Source: Seriola aureovittata (lineage: Eukaryota > Chordata > Actinopteri > Carangiformes > Carangidae). From it: DNA of 64,000 nt. The stretch spans positions 25,684,842-25,748,841 of the forward strand of contig NC_079379.1 of NCBI RefSeq assembly GCF_021018895.1, written 5' to 3'. Positions within the stretch are counted from its first letter, which is position 1. Every line of letters begins with the position of its first letter. Positions 1 to 10,947 of the stretch are shown here, one piece after another. Made by a program: the position numbers and the translations under genes. Under the pieces are notes generated by a model that was not told the origin of the DNA, did no database searches, and was given only the letters and a program-made list of their open reading frames with translations.

Positions 1-91
1 CCCCAGAAGCTGCAGCTTAAAGCTCCCTGGGATTAGTGGCCTGATTAAAGCTGTGTGTGCTCAACCATCCACAGCACACATCACATACTGT

Positions 92-93
<2 letters not shown>

Positions 94-121
<28 letters not shown>
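94..121. repeat. (CA)n microsatellite
   Basis: Uninterrupted AC dinucleotide run of about 14 units. Confidence 0.95.
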
Positions 122-122
<1 letters not shown>

Positions 123-1930
123 GCTCTCCAATCAGACGAGAGTGGAGGGGGTCAATACGCTGTCTGTCACCTTGCCAACTGGAGGTCTTATCACACTTCC
201 AGCCAGGCGGTGAATCTCAGCACAAGTGTGAGTGTCAACACGTTATCAGCCATCATCACACTCACATCTCACACTCTCCGTCCTGGACCAGTTTTCTGTC
301 TGACCCCCGCAGTCCCAACAGATCGACTCAAGCACCTTCACCAGCACCAACTATGTTACCAACTGTGTACCAATTATGTTAGCTGTCTATTTCAGTTAGC
401 TTACTATTTCAGGGTAAGCTAACTACAGCAGTTTGTCAATAAATGTTACAGCTGTTTCTTACTTTTAACTTTCAGCCATTTACTTTGAGCGATTTCAATG
501 TTTATCTAACACGCCATTACTGTTAGCATTCTATTTCAACTGTTTTACATTACTTTTATTTCATTGTTTATCTGTACTTTTAGCTAACTATTTTAACCAT
601 TTATATTTTATCTATCTTCTATTTCAGCTGTTTACTTGAAATATTTCATTGTTTATCAATTTCATCACTACTGTTAGCATTTTATTTTCACCATTTTACA
701 TTATTTTTATTTCATCATTTATCCGTATTTTTAGCTACTATTTCAACATTACTTTTAACTAATTAACTAACTAACTTAACTAATTGAACAACTTTTTTTA
801 AGTTAACTAGTTCAACCATTATCCATTACCATTGCTAGCTTTGACTGTTGAGCAGGCTATTTCAACCATATTGTTAACTATCTATTTTAGCTGTTTCTGC
901 TAAGTAGCTGATTTTCTGTTTAGCTGTATCTGTTTTTCAGCAAACTGTTTCATCCATTTATCTGATACTTGTAATTATTCGAACAGTGTCCACTTCTCTT
1001 CTGGCTTTCTAAGCCATCTGCTCTCACAGATGGGTATTAAGGAACTAATTGTAATTCACATTGCTTATTGGTCTTTGTTCGTTTCTACTCTCCCAATGTT
1101 GTGATTGGAAATGTATTGAGCTAATGCTACATCCCAGTCTTTCCACATACCCCAGGGGTATAAATATCCCTGTTACTGAAAGGCATCTTATCACAGTCAT
1201 CACACTCATGTTAGGAGGAGGAAGGTTCATGTGAGCTGAAGATCAGGTTGAGAAATACTGATCACTGACTTCAAGTCTGTGGATTGACATATAAACCGGT
1301 TTATTGTTCACTGGAGTGGATGATTGGGAGTGAGACCGGAGCCTATTTGGTGTCAATATCACATGTATGACGTCAACGACCTTGAATTGAAAGTGTAAAA
1401 CAGGGATTTTTCACCCCTCTTGTTTCCATTAGTACAGTCTGTTGTATGCAGGGATCTGTATGTCGTCTGAATTTTAAAAACTGTTCCTGACACTGAAGCA
1501 TTATCCTGCAGTAGCTGGTGACAGAATGATGAACAGTTGGCTCTGCAGCAGAATACAAGACCGATCCAGAGGCAAATTACTCACTGGGGAAGGTGTGCCC
1601 GGGCAATGTACAATGAATGAACAAGTGAGAGGGATGAAAAACAGAGTGAACATTGAACTGTGGGTTTTAAAAGATGGCCTTGGCGTCCAGTTAAGAGTAA
1701 TTCACGTTCACACTGCAGCACAATCTCAGTCTAATACAGACTTTTATGGCCTTGTTTTTCAGTAGATCACTTATATCACTGCCAAGCTGAGGGCCAAATA
1801 AAGCAAAGCCTTCAGCCGCGCACAAGGAGCTATTCAGGTCACTGAAATACAACTGTGACAATCAGACGTAAATGAAACCCTTCATGTTGGTGAGGTTGGT
1901 CAAACTGGAGCCTGGAGCTGTTGTTGTTAA

Positions 1931-1974
1931 AGCTAAAGAGCTAAAGAGCTAAAGAGCTAAAGAGCTAAAGAGCT
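1931..1974. repeat. Short tandem repeat, 8-bp unit GCTAAAGA
   Basis: About five perfect copies of an 8-bp unit in a row. Confidence 0.9.
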
Positions 1975-2220
1975 GTGACTGTTTCCTCTGATCTGTGGTG
2001 GATTCAGTTAGTGATGCAGAAGAGAATTCATCTACTGTAATAATAATATGAATGAATGAATGTAAATAAATACAAATAAAAAACATGAAAAATTAAAATA
2101 AAATAAAAGAAGATATTTTCTGTAATGATTGAGCTGTGTGACTGAGAACATTTAACTCAGTACACAAAGACTGAGAGCACTTTACACCAGAGAGACTTGG
2201 AAAGCCTCCGTTTGGGTTCA

Positions 2221-3218
2221 TTGTGTTGGTTCTACCAGTGTTCCACCAGTGTGTTGGTTCTATCAGTGTGTTGGTTCTACCAGTGTGTTGGTTCTTCTAT
2301 CAGTGTGTTGGTTCTACCAGTGTTCCACCAGTGTGTTGGTTCTATCAGTGTGTTGGTTCTATCAGTGTGTTGGTTCTACCAGTGTGTTGGTTCTACCAGT
2401 GTTCCACCAGTGTGTTGGTTCTACCAGTGTGTTGGTTCTACCAGTGTTCCACCAGTGTGTTGGTTCTATCAGTGTGTTGGTTCTACCAGTGTGTTGGTTC
2501 TTCTATCAGTGTGTTGGTTCTACCAGTGTTCCACCAGTGTGTTGGCTCTATCAGTGTGTTGGTTCTATCAGTGTGTTGGTTCTACCAGTGTGTTGGTTCT
2601 ACCAGTGTTCCACCAGTGTGTTGGTTCTATCAGTGTGTTGGTTCTACCAGTGTTCCACCAGTGTGTTGGTTCTACCAGTGTGTTGGTTCTACCAGTGTTC
2701 CACCAGTGTGTTGGTTCTATCAGTGTGTTGGTTCTACCAGTGTGTTGGTTCTTCTATCAGTGTGTTGGTTCTACCAGTGTTCCACCAGTGTGTTGGTTCT
2801 ATCAGTGTGTTGGTTCTACCAGTGTGTTGGTTCTTCTATCAGTGTGTTGGTTCTACCAGTGTTCCACCAGTGTGTTGGCTCTATCAGTGTGTTGGTTCTA
2901 TCAGTGTGTTGGTTCTACCAGTGTGTTGGTTCTACCAGTGTTCCACCAGTGTGTTGGCTCTATCAGTGTGTTGGTTCTACCAGTGTGTTGGTTCTTCTAT
3001 CAGTGTGTTGGTTCTACCAGTGTTCCACCAGTGTGTTGGTTCTACCAGTGTGTTGGTTCTATCAGTGTGTTGGTTCTTCTATCAGTGTGTTGGTTCTACC
3101 AGTGTTCAACCAGTGTGTTGGTTCTTCTATCAGTGTGTTGGTTCTACCAGTGTTCAACCAGTGTGTTGGTTCTATCAGTGTGTTGGTTCTATCAGTGTGT
3201 TGGTTCTACCAGTGTTCA
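2221..3218. repeat. Minisatellite, GTGTTGGTTCTACCAGT-type units
   Basis: About 1 kb built from a 17-bp unit (GTGTTGGTTCTAYCAGT) alternating with variants carrying an inserted TTCCACCA or TTCTATCA segment. The unit contains no stop codon in the + frames, so three overlapping frames stay open for 300-400 codons and encode only low-complexity Cys/Val/Trp/Phe repeats. No start context, splice structure or domain supports translation, so it is annotated as a tandem repeat. Confidence 0.95.
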
Positions 3219-3898
3219 GTCTTCTTTGTGCAGGTGTGACTATGGATGTCTTAAAAGACGGGGCCCATGTTTCTGTCCTCCACCACCGACTACAGTTAAT
3301 GAGAAACTTTTCAGAGTTTAAGGTAAATCTCGGCCCCCCTGTGTGTCAGACTCTTCTCTGTCCTGTGTTTTTTCTTAATTCCTCTCTGCTGCTGCTGGGC
3401 CACAAGGTTAGAGGTCACAGAAAGGGAGACACTGGGGGGGGGGGGGGGCGCTCACCTCTCTGTGTGCAGGCTGTGGAGTTAGGCAACAACAGGGGTGGGG
3501 GTGGGGGGTCCCATAAATCTGCCTGAGCTGGTTTGCGAGAGTTTGAAGGACAGACTTTCACAGACAGACCACCCCCCCACCCCCCCACCCCCCCACCCCC
3601 GGGCCTGTACAGAGGAGCTGTTGTCAGGCTTCACCTCCTCCTCCACCTTCTGCTTCTGTCCATCCTCTGAATCTCCTGCTATGGGCCACACAGCCCTGTG
3701 TTCTCCTCATGGAATGGAGAATGTATGGAGGATTGGGGGGGTGGGGGGCGTGGGGGTGCAGTGTATGAAACCACAAACACTGCACCGGGGTGGCAGTTGT
3801 CATGGTGACCGGGGTGGATGCCAATACTCCTCTTCCCCTGGCCGCTGAGATTCAGACTTCTGGGCTGAACTGAAGAGAATCTTTAAATCTAAATCTGA
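3219..3898. other. Intergenic DNA with G and C homopolymer runs
   Basis: Contains a G run near 3436-3448, a C-rich CCCCCCAC tract near 3570-3601 and G-rich tracts at 3735-3755. No gene recognised. Confidence 0.6.
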
Positions 3899-4516
3899 GG
3901 AGCTGAAACATGATGAAGCTGAAACATGATGAAGCTGAAACATGAAGCTGAAATGTGAAGCTGAAACATGAAACTGAAACATGAAGCTGAAACATGAAAC
4001 AGAAACATGAAGCTGAAACATGAAGCTGAAACATGATGAAACTGAAACATGAAGCTGAAACATGATGAAACAGAAACATGAAGCTGAAACATGAAGCTGA
4101 AACATGAAACTGAAACATGAAGCTGAAACATGATGAAACTGAAACATGATGAAACTGAAACATGATGAAACTGAAACATGAAGCTGAAACATGAAGCTGA
4201 AACATGAAGCTGAAACATGATGAAACAGAAACATGAAGCTGAAACATGAAGCTGAAACATGATGAAACTGAAACATGAAGCTGAAACATGAAACAGAAAC
4301 ATGAAGCTGAAACATGAAGCTGAAACATGAAACTGAAACATGAAGCTGAAACATGAAGCTGAAACATGATGAAACTGAAACATGAAGCTGAAACATGATG
4401 AAACTGAAACATGAAGCTGAAACATGATGAAACTGAAACATGAAGCTGAAACATGAAGCTGAAACATGATGAAACTGAAACATGAAGCTGAAACATGAAG
4501 CTGAAACATGATGAAA
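3899..4516. repeat. Minisatellite, 12/15-bp GCTGAAACATGA units
   Basis: About 620 bp of mixed 12-bp (GAAGCTGAAACAT-like) and 15-bp (with an extra ATG) units. Because both lengths are multiples of three and lack stops on the - strand, three long - strand frames stay open. They encode only Phe/Ser/Cys/His/Val repeats and are not considered genes. Confidence 0.95.
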
Positions 4517-5426
4517 CAGACACCTTGACTCTGAGACTGATTCATTCAGTTCAGCCCAACATTGTGAAAAGGGACTAACAACCTTTCTGGCTGATTTCAA
4601 GCTGTTTTCTTCCTGATATAAACAGATGGAAAATGATGGTGTTAGTCAGAGGAAACAGGTGCTCACATGAACATAATCACATGCCATACACAGAGAAGAA
4701 TAGCCCCCCCCCCCATACCCACTTGTGTCCCAGAGAATGGGCTCCCCAGCTGGGCATGGTGTATTTTACACAAATGAGTGTTTTGAGTGCAGGAGGCGTT
4801 GATCTGAGGATATGACTGTTCACTGCGACAATGAGCCGATCGGCCTCCATGATGGAGATAAGCGTTGACACAGATTAGAGCACAAACACAGAGAGGGGTC
4901 ATTACAGGAGGTTTGTGCCCCTTTAGAGCAGCTGTGATGGAGGGCGGGATCACAGAGAATAGCCCTGTAACAGACAGGCCCCGTGGAGAAATTGGGTCCC
5001 TGGGCACAAACAGAAAAGCCCCCCCACCCTTCCTATGTGGGACCCCCACACTGAGAGGAAGTTGTGTTGTTTGTGTCTCTGATCAAGATCGACGACTTTA
5101 AAACAAGACATGTTCACATTTATAGAAAAACTTTCTGCACCTTCACAAAGAAGTGAAAGATTCTCTGAAAATGTAAGAACAGAAATTTGTTTAATGTGTA
5201 AAAAGTGACATGTTGAACAAATGTCAATAAAAAGTCAATGTTGATTGTCAGCACAAGTTATGTAAAATAATAACTCTATTTCACTTTCTCTGTCAGTGCA
5301 GGAAGTTTCTCTATGAATGGAACTGTTGGTTTTGGCCACAGGAAGTTAATAAATATTAACAATCACTGTAAAACAGCAACCTCTCAGGCCTATTGGACCT
5401 GGTAGATCAGTTTTGGTTTGGCAGGC
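4517..5426. other. Intergenic DNA, no gene recognised
   Basis: Unique-looking DNA between two minisatellites. Short open frames show no domain. No RNA gene seen. Confidence 0.5.
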
Positions 5427-7182
5427 CCACATCAGGGCCACATCAGGTCCACATCAGGCCCTCATCAAGTCCACATCAGGCCCACATCAGGCCCACATCA
5501 GGCCCTCATCAAGTCCACATCAGGGCCACATCAGGTCCACATCAGGCCCACATCAGGCCCACGTCAGGTCCACATCAGGCCCTCATCAAGTCCACATCAG
5601 GCCCTCATCAAGTCCACATCAGGCCCACATCAGGCCCACATCAGGCCCTCATTAGGCCCACATCAGGCCCACATCAGGCCCACATCAGGCCCTCATCAGA
5701 TCCACATCAGGCCCTCATCAGATCCACATCAGGCCCTCATCAGGCCCACATCAGGCCCACATCAGGCCCACATCAGGTCCACATCAGGCCCTCATCAAGT
5801 CCACATCAAGTCCACATCAGGCCCACATCAAGCCCACGTCAGGTCCACATCAGGTCCACATCAGGGCCACATCAGGTCCACATCAGGCCCACATCAGGCC
5901 CTCATCAGGTCCACATCAGGCCCTCATCAATTCCACATCAGGTCCACGTCAGGCCCTCATCAGATCCACATCAGGCCCTCATCAGGCCTTCATCAGGTCC
6001 ACATCAGGCCCACATCAGGCCCACATCAGGTCCACATCAGGCCCACATCAGGCCGTCATCAGGCCCACATCAGGCCCTCATCAGGCCCACATCAGGCCCA
6101 CATCAGGTCCACATCAGGCCCACATCAGGCCCACATCAGGGCCGTATCAGGTCCACACACATCAGGTCCACATCAGGCCCTCATCAGGTCCACATCAGGT
6201 CCTCATCAGGTCCACATCAGGTCCATGTCAGGCCCTCATCAGGCCCACATCAGGCCCACATCAGGCCCACATCAGGCCCACATCAGGTCCACATCCGGTC
6301 CACATCAGGCCCATATCAGGCCCTCATCAGGCCCACATCAGGCCCTCATCAGGCCCACATCAGGCCCTCATCAAGTCCACATCAGGTCCACATCAGGCCC
6401 TCATCAAGTCCACATCAGGTCCATGTCAGGCCCTCATCAGGTCCACATCAGGCCCTCATCAGGCCCTCATCAGGCCCACATCAGGCCCACATCAGGCCCA
6501 CATCAGGTCCACATCAGGCCCTCATCAGATCCACATCAGGCCCTCATCAGATCCACATCAGGCCCTCATCAGATCCACATCAGGCCCTCATCAGGCCCTC
6601 ATCAGATCCACATCAGGCCCTCATCAGGCCGTCATCAGGCCCACATCAGGCCCTCATCAGGCCCACATCAGGCCCTCATCAGGCCCACATCAGGCCCACA
6701 TCAGGTCCACATCAGGCCCACATCAGGCCCACATCAGGGCCGTATCAGGTCCACACACATCAGGTCCACATCAGGCCCTCATCAGGTCCACATCAGGCCC
6801 TCATCAAGTCCACATCAGGTCCATGTCAGGCCCTCATCAGGCCCACATCAGGCCCACATCAGGCCCACATCAGGCCCACATCAGGTCCACATCAGGTCCA
6901 CATCAGGCCCATATCAGGCCCTCATCAGGCCCACATCAGCCCACATCAGGCCCTCATCAGGCCCACATCAGGCCCTCATCAAGTCCACATCAGGTCCACA
7001 TCAGGCCCTCATCAAGTCCACATCAGGTCCATGTCAGGCCCTCATCAGGTCCACATCAGGCCCTCATCAGGCCCTCATCAGGCCCACATCAGGCCCACAT
7101 CAGGCCCACATCAGGTCCACATCAGGCCCTCATCAGGCCCTCATCAGGCCCACATCAGGCCCACATCAGGCCCACATCAGGT
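5427..7182. repeat. Minisatellite, 11-bp unit CCCACATCAGG
   Basis: About 1.75 kb of an 11-bp unit (CCCACATCAGG with variants CCCTCATCAGG, TCCACATCAGG and TCCACATCAAG), roughly 160 copies. Eleven is not a multiple of three, yet none of the three + phases creates a stop, so translation gives an 11-residue period in every frame (HIRPTSGPHQA-like) and frames up to about 600 codons. A rare marker variant, GGGCCGTATCAGG, recurs at about 6139 and 6737, showing a duplicated super-unit of about 598 bp. Confidence 0.96.
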
Positions 7183-9157
7183 CTGTGTGAGTGGAAACTT
7201 TTAGAAATGACAGACAGCAGCCTGACGAGAACTTCCTTTCTACTGTTTCTCTGTGCGGATGATACAGATCTGAGTCGAGCTGTGAGCAGCAGAGGTGTGA
7301 GGCGGGTGCTGCAGAGAGAGGAAGACAGTGGGTGTTTCTGTCACTTCAGTCAGAAACTGAACTGAGTACGGACGTGACATCTCATCTATCATCTGCTCTG
7401 TCTTCACTTCATGTCAGGGTGAGCACTAAAAATAACCTTTAAAAATATCTGTACGTCTTTAGGAAAGAATATAAGAGTCACATGATTTTATTATAAATCA
7501 TAATGTTTTCTTGGGGAACGTTCACATGTGATTTTATGAACTATTTTCAGCTTCTCTCCTGAGCGTCAGTGGTGATCAAACATTACATTTATGCTGCTAG
7601 TTCTGTGTTTGGCTTCCTGATAAATAAACAGTGGAACAAACCACAGCCTCAGAGTGAATGACAACAGTCAGGATGTTTTAGGTCTGTGGGAATGACTCCT
7701 TCATTTATTTAAACTTCATACTTTTACTACAGTTTTATGAGACAACGTCCAGATAAAGATTATTTATTAAATGCATGATCAGCTAATGAAATGTGGTTTA
7801 AACAGCTCAGCAGAACATCAGGTAGTTTGACACAGTACCACCACCTAACACCTAACCTACTAACCACCACCCACCAGCTACAGCTCAGTGTTAAACTTCT
7901 CTTCTGACGAACTTCAACTGTTTTATTTGACTTCTTTTCATCATTCATTAAATTTCAGTCTAAGGAGAATCTGTGTCACTATTTTAGTCTTTTAAAATAC
8001 AATGCTTTCCTCCTTACCGGCATCTTTTCACCCAAGGTCTGAACCAGAGTCAATCCTGAATGAGGTTCTAACTGAGGCTGGAGGAAAGCGCCTTTTATCT
8101 TATTTTAAGTGTTTATTTATTCATAGAGGAGCAGGATGAATGTGTCACAGGAGGCAGGTAAAGAAGCTGTGTTTCAATTTTCTTCTGAACCAAGAGAAAC
8201 ATTTAATAATCTCACTTCCTTCAACCTCATTGTAAATTCTCAGAAAAACAACCAACACTTTTTTTTCTCCATCACATGAAGCAGCAAGAACTTCCTGATC
8301 TGTAACCAGAGAAAACCACATTTAGAAAGAAATATTAAAGTACATCTAGTAACCCATTATTTTTTTGATATAATCTACAAAATATATTTTCTTTATTGAG
8401 ACATCTCTATCAGATATAAAGCACAAAACCAACAATATGTCTGTATACAACACGCAGGGGGACCAACATGATGAGAAAATAATCATATAGAACATTAATG
8501 TCTTTGTAGTGAGATGTAAGTTTTTGTAAATAGTGAGCAGTTGGATAATGAAATATTTTAAAGGGATCTTTGACTTAACCATTAGATAGTGGTTAACTAG
8601 TGGGTAGCTGGTAAGCTAGCAGAGCCATATCTTAGCAGGAGGTAGATGTTTGAATTTCAGCTTAAAAACTTTTTTTGACTTTAATTGTCAACTTGGGTTT
8701 TTATTTAAACCCTTTAAAAAGTGAAACAATATCTGAAGCATTAAAGGAGCTATTTGTAAGTTTTGTTATCACTACATAGCTAACGTTAGCATTAACAGCT
8801 TTTTACTGACCAGTCTAGAAGAAACGTGGGTTCAGCATCAAAGTTCATTCCTTTACTCACCAACATCTGTCTCCAGAGGTGGAAACAAGCACCAATGTTA
8901 ACTCTTGTCTCTATTACTGAAGTTAGCATGCTAACCAGCTAGTCAGCACATCTCTTCTTTGTGATAGCGACTCACTGTAGCCTCCAATCTGTCCTGAAGA
9001 CTTAGCTGACAGGACGTATTATAATCCACACCTCTTACACTGCAGCAAGACACCCAGACTGAGGAGACTTTATAGTCATTGTGTGTCTTCAACAGTCGAG
9101 TCTTGTGGTTGTTTTGCATCTTTTCCGAGTTGCTTTGTGTGTGTTGTTGGCCATCTT
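7183..9157. other. Intergenic DNA, no gene recognised
   Basis: AT-rich DNA without a recognisable coding region, RNA gene or clear repeat family. The short open frames have no homology that I recognise. Confidence 0.5.
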
Positions 9158-10217
9158 GTGTCTCTGTGTGGTTGTTTTGTCTCTTTGTAGTTGTTTTGTC
9201 TCTTTGTGGTTGTTTTGTGTCTTTGTGGTTGTTTTGTGTCTTTGCGGTTATTTTGTCTGTTTGTGGTTGTTTTGTCTCTTTGTAGTTGTTTTGTGTCTTT
9301 GTGGTTGTTTTGTGTCTTTGCGGTTATTTTGTCTGTTTGTGGTTGTTTTGTCTCTTTGTGGTTGTTTTGTGTCTTTGTGGTTGTTTTGTGTCTTTGCGGT
9401 TATTTTGTCTGTTTGTGGTTGTTTTGTCTCTTTGTGGTTGTTTTGTCTCTTTGTGGTTGTTTTGTCTCTTTGTGGTTGTTTTGTGTCTTTGCGGTTATTT
9501 TGTCTGTTTGTGGTTGTTTTGTCTGTTTGTGGTTGTTTTGTCTCTTTGTAGTTGTTTTTTCTCTTTGTAGTTGTTTATTCTCTTTGTGGTTGTTTTGTGT
9601 CTTTGTGGTTGTTTTGTGTCTTTGCGGTTATTTTGTCTGTTTGTGGTTGTTTTGTGTCTTTGCGGTTATTTTGTCTGTTTGTGGTTGTTTTGTGTCTTTG
9701 CGGTTATTTTGTCTGTTTGTGGTTGTTTATTCTCTTTGTGGTTGTTTTGTGTCTTTGTAGTTGTTTTGTCTCTTTGTAGTTGTTTATTCTCTTTGTGGTT
9801 GTTTTGTGTCTTTGTAGTTGTTTTGTCTCTTTGTAGTTGTTTATTCTCTTTGTGGTTGTTTTGTGTCTTTGTGGTTGTTTTGTGTCTTTGCGGTTATTTT
9901 GTCTGTTTGTGGTTGTTTTGTCTCTTTGTAGTTGTTTTGTCTCTTTGTAGTTGTTTATTCTCTTTGTAGTTGTTTTTCGTCTTTGCGGTTATTTTGTCTG
10001 TTTGTGGTTGTTTTGTGTCTTTGCGGTTATTTTGTCTGTTTGTGGTTGTTTTGTCTCTTTGTGGTTGTTTTGTCTCTTTGTGGTTGTTTTGTCTCTTTGT
10101 AGTTGTTTATTCTCTTTGTGGTTGTTTTGTGTCTTTGTGGTTGTTTTGTGTCTTTGTGGTTGTTTTGTCTCTTTGTGGTTGTTTTGTCTCTTTGTGGTTG
10201 TTTTGTCTCTTTGTAAT
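9158..10217. repeat. Minisatellite, 19-bp unit, almost A-free on + strand
   Basis: About 1.05 kb of a 19-bp unit (GTCTCTTTGTGGTTGTTTT with variants GTGTCTTTGCGGTTATTTT and GTCTGTTTGTGGTTGTTTT), about 55 copies. The + strand is T/G-rich and nearly free of A, so stop codons are rare in every + frame. The open frames encode Leu/Val/Cys/Phe repeats that resemble membrane segments by composition only. It ends about 125 bp before the nedd9 promoter elements. Confidence 0.96.
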
Positions 10218-10319
10218 TGTGAGTTATGATATAAATGAATACTAACTCTCATCAGTATCAGTTAGTGACAGAATCACTGCTTTATTTTATGTGAATATAA
10301 ACATATATACACATGATTT

Positions 10320-10545
10320 CATCTACTATTGTAGCTAGGCAATGACGTCACTTTTGCAACAGAGGAGGGAGGGAGTGAAGGAGGAGTGGGTGGGGACAGG
10401 GGGTTTCTTTAGACCAATCAAAGGGTGTATGTAAATGAGTTGCAGACGGTGACGGTGGAGAGCAGCAGTGAGGAGCGGAGAGCAGAGAGCAGCGGTTGTG
10501 ATTCAGACTGTGTCTTACTGCCTGTTCCTCTGTTTGTCTGGATGG
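10320..10545 (+). promoter_or_regulatory. nedd9: Probable nedd9 promoter region
   Basis: Immediately upstream of the MKYK-encoding first exon. It contains a perfect palindromic cyclic-AMP response element, TGACGTCA, at 10343-10350, a CCAAT box at 10414-10418 and an octamer-like ATGTAAAT at 10429-10436. No TATA box is evident at a fixed distance. Assignment as a promoter is inferred from position and motif density; the transcription start is not determined. Confidence 0.55.
10343..10350. promoter_or_regulatory. CRE palindrome TGACGTCA
   Basis: Exact 8-bp consensus for CREB/ATF binding, about 340 bp upstream of the nedd9 start codon. Function is inferred from the motif only. Confidence 0.5.
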
Positions 10546-10587
10546 CTGGTTAACGCTGGTTAACGCTGGTTAACGCTGGTTAACGCT
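10546..10587. repeat. Four 10-bp repeats CTGGTTAACG in putative nedd9 5' UTR
   Basis: Four perfect tandem copies of CTGGTTAACG plus two bases. Each carries the palindrome GTTAAC. Located 100-140 bp before the nedd9 start codon, so probably in the 5' UTR or core promoter. Confidence 0.9.
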
Positions 10588-10686
10588 CAGAACCAGTTCC
10601 CCAGTTACTCTTCAGATGTTTCGCTCTTTGCTGCGATAAAACGGATATTTGTCACTTTGACCGGAGCCTCAGAGAAAAGCTGCGAC

Positions 10687-10698
10687 ATGAAGTACAAA
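10687..10698 (+). CDS. nedd9: nedd9 coding exon 1 (MKYK)
   Basis: Only four codons, ATG AAG TAC AAA, followed directly by the donor GTAAGT. The peptide MKYK is the N-terminus of the main human NEDD9 isoform. A purine (G) sits at -3 of the start codon. Joining to exon 2 gives MKYKNLMAKALYDN, which runs straight into the SH3 domain. Too short to be found by length, it is identified by peptide match, splice donor and promoter context. Other Cas genes use different first exons, so this supports NEDD9 identity. Confidence 0.9.
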
Positions 10699-10903
10699 GT
10701 AAGTGAAGCGTCGAGTCAGAGTTTGTGTTCAGATGTCTCGTGGAAGAATGACACGAGCTGAAACTTCTCCTCTTTGTGTTTATGGCGGTTTTTACCTGAT
10801 TTCAATGGACGGTTTAACAGTTTAATTTAAACCGGTTTAAAAAGGAGACAGTTTTCAGAGGCGGGAAGAGAAAAGATGCCGTCACGTTTCGAGATGATGT
10901 TTG

Positions 10904-10905
<2 letters not shown>

Positions 10906-10945
<40 letters not shown>
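10906..10945. repeat. (TG)n microsatellite
   Basis: About 20 TG units, in nedd9 intron 1. Confidence 0.95.

Positions 10946-10947
<2 letters not shown>

Larger units (their letters stand above)
1..2220. other. Intergenic DNA upstream of nedd9, no gene recognised
   Basis: No coding region with homology or splice structure was recognised. The stretch begins with a CA microsatellite (94-121). From about 365 to 970 it is AT-rich and degenerate, with recurring fragments such as TTAGCTGTTT, TATTTCA and CATTTA, which looks like an old, decayed tandem repeat. A short 8-bp repeat (GCTAAAGA) lies at 1931-1974. Open frames here are short and lack any recognisable domain. Confidence 0.6.

Noticed and set aside
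2221..7182. Possible CRISPR arrays
   Set aside because: Repeats are directly adjacent without unique spacers, and the genome is eukaryotic.
5393..7204. Open frame of about 600 codons (His/Ile/Arg/Pro/Ser/Gly/Gln repeat)
   Set aside because: It is the translation of an 11-bp minisatellite; all three + frames are open over the same stretch, with no promoter, splice sites or unique domain.
9079..10252. Leu/Val/Cys/Phe-rich frames resembling multi-pass membrane proteins
   Set aside because: Composition is forced by a 19-bp T/G-rich repeat; the frames overlap in several phases.
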